From positions 8,198,501 to 8,262,500 of the forward strand of contig JAHQIY010000001.1 of NCBI GenBank assembly GCA_019054805.1: 64,000 nt of DNA, written 5' to 3'. Each line of letters opens with the position of its first letter. Position 1 is the first letter of the stretch. The notes beneath the pieces were generated by a model, which ran no database searches, was not told where the DNA came from, and saw only the letters and a list, made by a program, of their open reading frames with translations. Positions 56,649 through 64,000 of this stretch are shown here, piece by piece. A program made the position numbers and the translations under genes. Origin of the DNA: Brachionus manjavacas (lineage: Eukaryota > Rotifera > Eurotatoria > Ploima > Brachionidae).

Positions 56649-57560
56649 TTTTTCTAAAATTTTAATTGTTTGATAAAATTGAGTTTAAATATTAAAAAAA
56701 TGATAAAATTTTATTACGTCTAGATAAATTTGGTGGTAGATGGTTTCTAATATTTGTCTAAATAAATATTAAAACGATCAAAAAAGATTTAGATTTTTAG
56801 ATGAAATAAGTAATTATTATGTTTTTCTTTTTTCAATTAACTTTCCTTTAACTAAAATTCATAATAAATTGGGATTCATTTTTTTAAAGTATATTTAGAA
56901 ATTTTTTTAAGATTTTTTTAAATTAAGAATATAAAATTTAAGTTTTATAACTAAAATTACTCGTCTAAATGTTAAGATATATTTATTTTAAGTTGAGGCA
57001 AATAGGGTAACGCCAGATGCATCAACGAGTCAAAATTACTCTTTTTCGATATTTAATCGCTGTTATGTAATTAATCTAGAATGATGTAACGATGATAATT
57101 TTTTTTTAATCTGGCATCATAAAAGAGTAAATTTTGTAAAATTAATAAAATATCACTTCAAAGACACTATCTCTGTGCAAAAAATGCATGAATTACTTTA
57201 AGCATTTGACTTTTAAATTTACAATTACAAAATTTGAAAAGATAATCAGTGAATAAATCATAAAAAATAGTAAAATCATGGTTTTAAATACGAAAACGAA
57301 TACTTTTCAAAAAAGCAAAAATCAGTTCGCAGGTTTTGTATCAAATTCTATTTAATTCGCAATTAATGAATTCGATAGTTTTAAAGACTTTAATTTAGGT
57401 AATTTTAATTTTTTTTTCTAAATTTAAATAAGTATTGAATGGAATTATGTATTTGAAAAAAAATTACTTAGTTATTTTATTCTATAGACTTTCATGCTTG
57501 ATGATTTTAGAATTAATGAACTTGAAATCATTAATCAATTTAATTAATTGTCCCATTTCT
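56649..57560. other. Intergenic
   Basis: AT-rich promoter region of the acid phosphatase; no other feature is supported. Confidence 0.4.
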
Positions 57561-57738
57561 ATCCTAGTGGATAATGGGGAGGCGCTCATTTCTTTTACAA
57601 GTAGCTTTTTGAGCAGCGGCTTCGATCTGACACAGAGGCTACTGCACCGAGTTGATCATCTACACCGCAATTATTACCCAGTCAATACTGGTCCCTCTAT
57701 TTTTATGATGAAAGAGGTTTAAACATTCGCCTCGTATT
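57555..57738 (-). mobile_element. SINE copy lacking the tRNA head
   Basis: The body at 57605-57738 matches 37974-38105 (ACACAGAGGCTACTGCAC, GTTGATCATCTACACCGCAA). The tRNA head is missing (5' truncated in SINE sense). The other end (57555-57605, TAGTGGATAATGGGGAGGCG) differs from the tail at 37.9 kb but matches the fragment at 945-1015. So two tail types share one body. Confidence 0.6.
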
Positions 57739-58474
57739 GTAAAGTTGAAATTAATTTAATTAGTAATAAAAAAAGAATCTGGGCATAAAAATTTTAAAAC
57801 ATAAGTAAAGTTAAAAGGAACGCAACAAAAACTTAAAAACAGCTGAATAAAATAAAATGATCATATGAGGTTTAAATTTTAATTTCTCATTTTAAAAACC
57901 TCAAAAATAATTGTTTTATTGTAAATTTGAAATTGAATTTTTAAAAAATTGATTAATTTTATTTTTGAAATAAATTTTTTATCTTTATTTTAAAGAAAAA
58001 CTTCAAAAATTACCTGGATATTATTATCCTCAAATTTTAATTCAAAATCTTACCAAAAACGTTTTTTTCCAAGATAATTTATTTATATAGCACTTTTAGC
58101 CCATGCATTTTTAACCTAAAGTTGATTCACTAGTCAAAATTTGATATCGTCTTAAATTTTTTATATATTTTAAATCTAAAAATTTAAATCTAATATTATC
58201 AAGTATTTATAATAAATTGAAATTTTGTTCTAGAAAAAAATTCATGATAAATGGAAATTAAGAAAATATTTTTCAAAAAAAAATATTTATCTGTTAATAA
58301 AATATTTCAAATTTTTTAAATACACAAGACTTCACAATTAACTTTCCATAATTAGGAAATCTCATTTTTTTGCCATAAACTTTAAAGCTAACAATATTTT
58401 GCATTTAGAATAATGACAAAGCAAAATTTATTTAAGATAAATAAAGCTCGAAATTTTACTTGAATAATATTAAA
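57739..58474. other. Intergenic, carbonyl reductase upstream
   Basis: AT-rich with no supported core promoter motif or gene. Confidence 0.4.
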
Positions 58475-59362
58475 ATGTCTAAAGTTGCAGTTGTTACGGG
58501 TTCTAACAAAGGTATCGGCTTTGCTATTGTAAAAGGCTTGGCAAAGCAATATCCTGGTATTGTATACCTAACTGCTAGAAATGAAGAGCTAGGCCAAAAA
58601 GCTGTAAAAAACTTGGAAACTCAAGGCTTAAAAGTTGCCTTCCATCAGCTTGATATTGATAACCAAGAGAGTATTGACAGGTTTTCAAATTTCATAAAAG
58701 AAAGACACCAAGGCTTAGATTTATTGGTAAATAATGCGGCGATTGCTTATAAAGTGGCTGACTCAACACCATTTATGGAACAGGCCAAAAATACAATACG
58801 AATTAATTTCACAGGAACCTTAAATCTTTGCAATGCTTTATTTCCTTTATTGAGACCCCATGCCAGAGTAGTGAATGTGTCTAGCCGTGCTGGAATGCTT
58901 AATATTGTAAAAGATTCAGAATTTAGAAATAAACTTACCAGTGATAATTTAAGTGTTAATGAACTAGTTGGGCTCATGGCTCATTTTGTTGAGTAAAAAA
59001 AATTTTTTTTACACTTTCTTAAATTAATGAAACTAAATTTTAGGCTTGCTCGACTAGGTAAGAATGAAAGTATAAGTAGAAGTGCTTATGGAATGTCTAA
59101 AGTCGGAGTTACCGCATTGACAAAAATACAACAAACACAATTCGACAAGGACTCGCGAAAAGATGTTGTTATAAATGCAGTTTGTCCGGGTTATGTCGCA
59201 ACTGATATGAGCAGCCATAAAGGATATTTAACACCAGAACAAGGAGCCGAAACACCAATTTATCTATCACTTTTACCAGAAAATTGGACCGGACCAAAGG
59301 GTCTATTATGGGCAGAGAAAAAAGTCGTAGACTGGGCTGATCTTAATTGGTCATGGAAATAG
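58475..59362 (+). CDS. CBR1: Carbonyl reductase, short-chain dehydrogenase (2 exons)
   Basis: Exons are 58475-58992 and 59044-59362; 278 aa, against 277 in human CBR1. NADPH-dependent monomeric reductase of quinones, aldehydes and ketones in the cytosol. Seen: the TGSNKGIG nucleotide-binding loop near the N-terminus; LVNNAAI (NNAA); VVNVSSRAGML with the catalytic Ser; SAYGMSKVGV with the catalytic Tyr and Lys; CPGYVATDM; and EGAETP-like QGAETPIYLSLLP, typical of CBR1. I chose the ATG at 58475 because MSKVAVVTG is the normal family start; the open frame upstream begins only with TTG. The gene looks intact. Confidence 0.93.
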
Positions 59363-60116
59363 CCAAAATAATTAAAAATCATAAACTATATAACAATATA
59401 ATTATATTTTTTTTTTAAAATGTCATTCTTCATTTAACTAAATTTAATGGTTTTTTAGTTGTCAATAAATTTTGTATGGTTACGGAATCGGGTTAACTTT
59501 TTCTTAAGAAAGTATCCGTTGCTAAGGAAAAATTCCTTCTAAAGGAGCAAATTTCTTTTCTAAGTCGGAATATGACTAAAAAACTATTAGGGTGTTCAAA
59601 GTAATGATGAATAATCATATTTTTTATTAGAATGAGAATTTTTTTTTCAAATCTTAGAATTTTTATATGATTCAAAATTTAATGGTACTTTTTTGTTTTA
59701 TCTTAAAGTATCAATAATACTTTGTCTTATCTATTCGCAATTTTTTTTAGTGAAGCTTGTTTTTGAAATAAAAGCTAAAAAAAATTATCATGAACTTGTA
59801 GAGGATCAAAAGGAGATATTCAAGTTAGTTATAATTTTTTTTAATATTAATAAAATTAGATTTATAAGTTTAAATTAAGAAAGAATAAATGTTTTATTAT
59901 TCTAAAGAGATTAAATTTCTGGCTCGAAACTTAAAAAATAAGATAAATTAATATGAAGGAAAAATAATATGAAGGAACATAAATTTATAATTTTTTTTTA
60001 CATTATTTGTTTCATAATCTTAAAATTTTAGTCCAGATTTAATTTTCATACCTATATTATAATTAATAAATAAATAATTTTTTTTTATTTTCTTAAAAAC
60101 CTGTTTTTTTTTATTA
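59363..60116. other. Intergenic
   Basis: AT-rich. A short exon-like stretch at 59752-59822 (KLVFEIKAKKNYHELVEDQK) has a possible acceptor and donor, but no partner exons are seen. Confidence 0.35.
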
Positions 60117-61535
60117 TTAAATTATTATTTGTAAATATATATATTTTGTAAATATATATTTTGTAAATAGCTGTTGTAGACATTTGGTGGAGGCCTGGCC
60201 GGACAGTCTTCTTGCATGGCCTCTGATACCTCTGGCGGGTCCGGGTTGGAATAGTGAACTTGCGGGAACCGGGGGGTTCACCCAGCTCACTTCATTGATG
60301 TCTTTGATGAGCTTGAACATCTGTATCAGGTCTCCACGAACACGGCGCTCATTAAGGGAAGTTAGTCTAAGGACGGTCAGACGGTCTTCGTAGCGCCAGT
60401 TTCTATTGCGGGGCACCAGTTTGGTGGCCCTTCTCTGCACCTGCTCGAGCATCTTTGCGTCTTTCTTGCTAGGGGAGAACCAGACAACATCGGAATATTC
60501 CAGGTGGGGTCCTACGTAGGCATAATAGAGGGTCCTGCAGGTATCTATGGTCCAATATCTAAATGATCTTTTCAACTGGCCGAGAATTCCTGTAGCTCTG
60601 TTCACCTGATTTTTAATGTGAATAGAAAATTTCAAGTTACGTGAAAACGTGACTCCCAGATCCTTTTCTGTGTCGACGAAAGCTAGTGAGCTCCTGGACT
60701 CGTCTTCCCCCATAAGTAAATCGGATTGGGCGTAGATGTTCCTGCCGGACCTACTGAATTCCATCGCCTTGCATTTGGTCACGTTGAAGAGCATACGCCA
60801 CGTGTTTGACCACTCGAAAAGTGCGTCGAGGTCATGTTGCAGTGTGGGTAGATTACTGGTGCTGCGTATTGTGGCAATCAGTTTGCTGTCATCGGCAAAT
60901 AGTTTGACAAGGTGGCTGACCGCCGCTGGCATGTCATTGATGAAGATGACGAACAGAAGCGGACCAAGGGACCCTAATAGATACATCAATCCAGTCAGCA
61001 ATGTGCCGACCCATCACTACCCGCTGCTGCCTCCTTGACAAGAAGTCGCTGACCCAATCGACAATGCCTGGACAGAACCCGCAGGCAACCAGTTTGGCTC
61101 TTAATGACGCGAGGCAAACTCTGTCGAAGGCCTTAGCAAAGTCGAGGAAGACCACTAGGACGTGGAATTTCCTATCGATGCCATCGCTTATGCGGTCCAC
61201 CGTCTCTAGTAAATTAGTCACTACAGACTTCCTCAGGACAAAACCGTGTTGCTCCGAAACGATCGTTTTGTTGCTATAGAGGTGATCCATCATGAGGTCT
61301 CTTACTATACGCTCCATCAACTTGCAGGGTATTGACGTCTAGGAGATAGGTCTATAGTTAGCAGAGGCACTCCTGCTACCTTTTTGGAAGATGAGGCTGA
61401 TCTGGGCGAGTCTTCAAGCGTCTGGAATCCTGCCACTGGTGTACGAACTGGTGAAGATAGCGCTGAGGACCTCCGAAAAGGCATCGGCGCAACATTTGAC
61501 GACGTATGGGTGGATACCATCCATTATCCCGTCAA
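60117..61535 (-). mobile_element. 5'-truncated LINE (CR1-like) reverse transcriptase, GC-rich
   Basis: From 61535 downward I read DGIHPYVVKCCADAFSEVLS, a NYRPIS block, EQHGFVLRKS, FLDFAKAFDRV (RT motif with Asp), GPLLFVIFINDMP, KLFADDSKLIA (catalytic FADD), DLGVTFSRNLKFS, HLEYSDVVWFSP and the C-terminal VNPPVPASSLF. The endonuclease and ORF1 are missing. It is broken: two stops near the NYRPIS block (one where Trp is expected) and frameshifts before and after the HGF block. The 3' end passes into short TATTTACAAAATATA tandem repeats, as in CR1-type elements. Its GC content is far above the host background. Confidence 0.85.
60120..60175 (-). repeat. 3'-terminal short tandem repeats of the LINE
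   Basis: Several imperfect ATATTTACAAA units (TATTTGTAAATATATATATT on the plus strand) sit at the LINE 3' end. They are best explained as the element's own terminal microsatellite. Confidence 0.5.
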
Positions 61536-61868
61536 ATTGTTAATAAAAACTTAAAAAAAATTAAAGCTTTCAAAATGAAAGGTGAAAATGGTTCCTAGTA
61601 AATGTGCCCATATGATTTCTTTTTAAACCTGGAAAAAATTTCCGGCTAGTTATTCAAGTTTTGGAAAATTTTGTCCCCTATGAAAAAATCCCTTTTTTCC
61701 GATACCATGTTTGATTTGAATCTGTGTTTTATTTGAACTTATTAAAAGAAAATATTGTAATTAAAAAAAAAGCTAAAATTCAAATTTTTACTTTTTTATT
61801 TAATAATTTAAATAAATGAAGAGTTTGATTTATCAGAATAATTTTAAAAAAAATTAATTAATTCTCTA

Positions 61869-63503
61869 CTAAGAAGGCTTAAATCTATTCAAGGCGAAAA
61901 AAACTTTAGTCTGACAACCTCGATTACTATTGAATGGTTTAAGTTTTATTCCATTATCTTGAAAACCATTTAAGCTCATTTCTGAATACAAATACAAAAA
62001 AAATATGAACGACTGGGCCAAATCCGAGTCTTGCTTTGCCGGTAAGGTCAAATTAAAAATACAATCGAAAAAACTCTCGGTTTTTACCAATTCTTGGTAA
62101 AACGACCTTTCAGATTGATCTTTGCTTTCCAGAAATTTTTCTACATTGAAATATTTGTTAATGTCACGATCGATCGCTTCCAAATCGTTTGGAATATTTT
62201 CTATTTGTACATAATTTTTGAAATCACTTAAAACATAAACCATTGCTTTTAGAAAAACTTCTCAAATTAATAACTCAAAATCGGCCATTTTTTTCTTATA
62301 ATTTGTCTCGTAATTTTCAAAATTTTTATTCAAATTATTTAGCTGAAGAAATTCATTTAATTCAGAAAAAATTTGACTTAATTTATTTTTGAGAAAAAAA
62401 TATATTTTTTCAGGCAGAATGCTTAAACTTAGTGGAATTGTTTCAGCAGTCCAAAAAATACCATTAGTGTCCAAATCAACACAGAAAAATTTTCTAGGTG
62501 GGTCAAATAAGTCAAAAAAACTTGTTTCGACTCCAGCCACTAAAGGTGCTTTGATTTCATTTCCAAGACTTAAGGGACAGTTTGAAAAATAGGGCTTTTT
62601 CAGCATGAACGGAAATATCATACTTGAAATTGCCTCGATCACACTAGTTAGAATGCTTGTGCGAATAGAATGAATTAACAAATTTCGCCCAAGTAAAGCA
62701 AATAAAAACATTTTGATTGTATTTTCTACATTTAGTATATGAACTAATGATACAAACGATGCTCCTGATTGTGGAAGCACTGATTCAGATGGTAAGTTAA
62801 TGGATAAGTTATCTTTTTCCAACTCGGTTAAATAAACCAAAATGTGAGGCATTTTTAGGGTAGGAAAAGGAACCTCAAATATGAGATAGTATAGATATGT
62901 CTCAATTGAAGCTATTAATGTTCGGCATGATTCAAAATTAATTTTAAATGAAAATTTTTCAAATAGAAACAAAAGAAAAGATTTGTATGTGCCGAATAAA
63001 TTAAATCGGGATAAAATAACCAAAGACTTGTTTGAGTGCAGACTGTTTTTTTGATCTTGCTTTATGTATTGTAAAATTTGACTCTGATCACTGTTAAGCC
63101 AATTCTCGTCAAAGTCTTCATAAAATGTAACCACCGAACCATAAACTTTTTCAAAATTTTTCTTTACATTCGAGTTGAAGACAAAAGTACTGAAAGAAGG
63201 CTTTAAATTAGTTGAAAGTGTATTTTGTTCATTTAATTTTGGCCATGATTCAACTGTGGCACTCATTGGCATACTGAAGTCGGCAATTTTATCGGGAAAT
63301 GAAAAATCTAAATGATCCTTTTTGGGATATTTGTACAAAACATTTGGGTTGTATTTTATTTGAGGAGCTTTAATAAATGACTTTCTGAGGCATAAAGCGA
63401 GGCTTGGTACCAAACAATCAGCATTAATCATGTTTTTTCGCGACTCATTGAATCTATGTGGAGCTTCTTCTCCCTTAAATAAATTTTTTGTAAATTCTCT
63501 TCG
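61869..63503 (-). CDS. DENND4-like DENN-domain protein, partial, with in-frame TGA
   Basis: Open from an acceptor-like TAG before 63503 down to 61869; the ATG at 63431 may be internal. DENN proteins are Rab exchange factors; DENND4/Crag acts on Rab10. Seen in order: uDENN (LVPSLALCLRKS, FSMPMSATVESWPK, FSTFVFNS, KVYGSVVTFYE); core DENN (KSLVILSRFNLFGTYKSFLL, YYLIFEVPFPTLKMPHILVY, PLVAGVETSFFDLFDPPRKF, FFCVDLDTNGI); and dDENN (EVFLKAMVYVLSDFKNYVQ, NVEKFLESK, SFYQELVKTESFFDCIF). The TGA at 62264-62262 lies in the same frame with no splice sites around it, exactly where Arg (CGA) would be expected before EVFLK. It may be a nonsense mutation, an error or read-through. Family members are far longer, so 5' and perhaps 3' exons are missing; the LINE lies just downstream. 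Family level is sure, subfamily probable. Confidence 0.8.
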
Positions 63504-64000
63504 CTAGCATACTTGTGGTTTATAAATTTAAATAATGTTATCAAAAGCATTATTTTTATGATCTCGAGTTAATTTCAAATTTTTTAAGAAAATAATCATT
63601 TTTTTATCACTTAAGAATTTTTTTAAATTTATAAAAATTTTTTAAAATCTATCTGTTAAATATTATCAATATGAATAAAAGTTACTTGTTTGATTTTAGT
63701 TCAAAAATGAATAAAAAATTTTAAACAAACTTTTTATGAATTTAATTCTAGAAAACATTAAATTTTTTTAGTGTAGGCAATCGACTTCAATCGATTTATC
63801 CCCGTTTACGTTATTTACATTTGAATTTTACTTGTTTTTATCCTAACTTTTTTCTTTGATCATTAAAATTATTACAAAAAAAAACAGAATCATAATTAGT
63901 CTATTTTCGGGCATTAAAAATTTAAAATTTTAAGAAAATTTGAATTCCAAATTTGATCAAAAAATTTTGAATACTCAATTTATAGATTAGATTTTTTTTC
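63504..64000. other. AT-rich end of window
   Basis: Probably intron or upstream sequence of the DENN gene. No further exon can be supported. Confidence 0.4.

Noticed and set aside
59693-59878. 61-aa frame with a possible 70-bp exon
   Set aside because: Splice-like edges exist, but no neighbouring exon continues the frame.
60184-61279. Plus-strand frames across the LINE
   Set aside because: Antisense shadows of the reverse transcriptase.

Overview
The window is very AT-rich animal DNA. It carries spliced nuclear genes with mostly 45-60 bp introns, a few kilobase-sized introns, and many small transposon remnants between genes. The proteins are plainly metazoan (IRE1, RAD54, cytosolic leucyl-tRNA synthetase, eEF1B delta, STK16, OGFOD3, DENND4-like, tartrate-resistant acid phosphatase, carbonyl reductase, carboxylesterase). 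The low GC, the compact introns and the recurring MULE/SWIM fragments suggest a monogonont rotifer such as Brachionus. That assignment is an inference; no marker in the window proves it.

Layout. 2.1-10.6 kb: IRE1 (+), with two large repeat-bearing introns. 10.9-11.2 kb: a small secreted peptide gene with a TATA box (+). 11.9 kb: a MULE transposase remnant. 12.8-13.9 kb: OGFOD3-like oxygenase (-). 16.0-19.9 kb: LARS1 (+). 20.5 kb: a MULE SWIM-finger remnant. 22.3-23.1 kb: an EGF/transmembrane/PPxY protein (+). 25.0-26.1 kb: a long-TIR element. 27.4-30.3 kb: RAD54 (-), followed by a stray copy of part of its exon 9. 31.3-33.0 kb: a secreted carboxylesterase (-). 34.6-35.4 kb: a LINE endonuclease fragment and a hAT-type MITE. 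36.3-37.3 kb: STK16-like kinase (+), whose 3' end is duplicated at 39.1 kb. 37.9 kb: a tRNA-derived SINE. 40.6-42.2 kb: an unrecognised gene. 42.4-43.2 kb: a near-perfect foldback element. 43.4 kb: a LINE RT fragment. 45.0 kb: a MULE remnant. 46.6-47.4 kb: eEF1B delta (+). 48.5-49.2 kb: two GC-rich islands that may be exons. 50.9-51.8 kb: an EF-hand protein (+). 55.4-56.6 kb: acid phosphatase (-). 58.5-59.4 kb: carbonyl reductase (+). 60.1-61.5 kb: a GC-rich LINE fragment (-). 61.9-63.5 kb: a DENN-domain gene with an in-frame TGA (-).

The genes are unrelated housekeeping, secretory and signalling genes. I see no operon or gene cluster with a shared function, and no clear new multi-gene system. 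The most interesting signals are structural: start codons isolated on tiny first exons, very frequent AAG 3' splice sites, introns flanked by direct repeats, recent partial gene duplications, several foldback elements, and three host genes with a disrupted frame or a lost catalytic residue.
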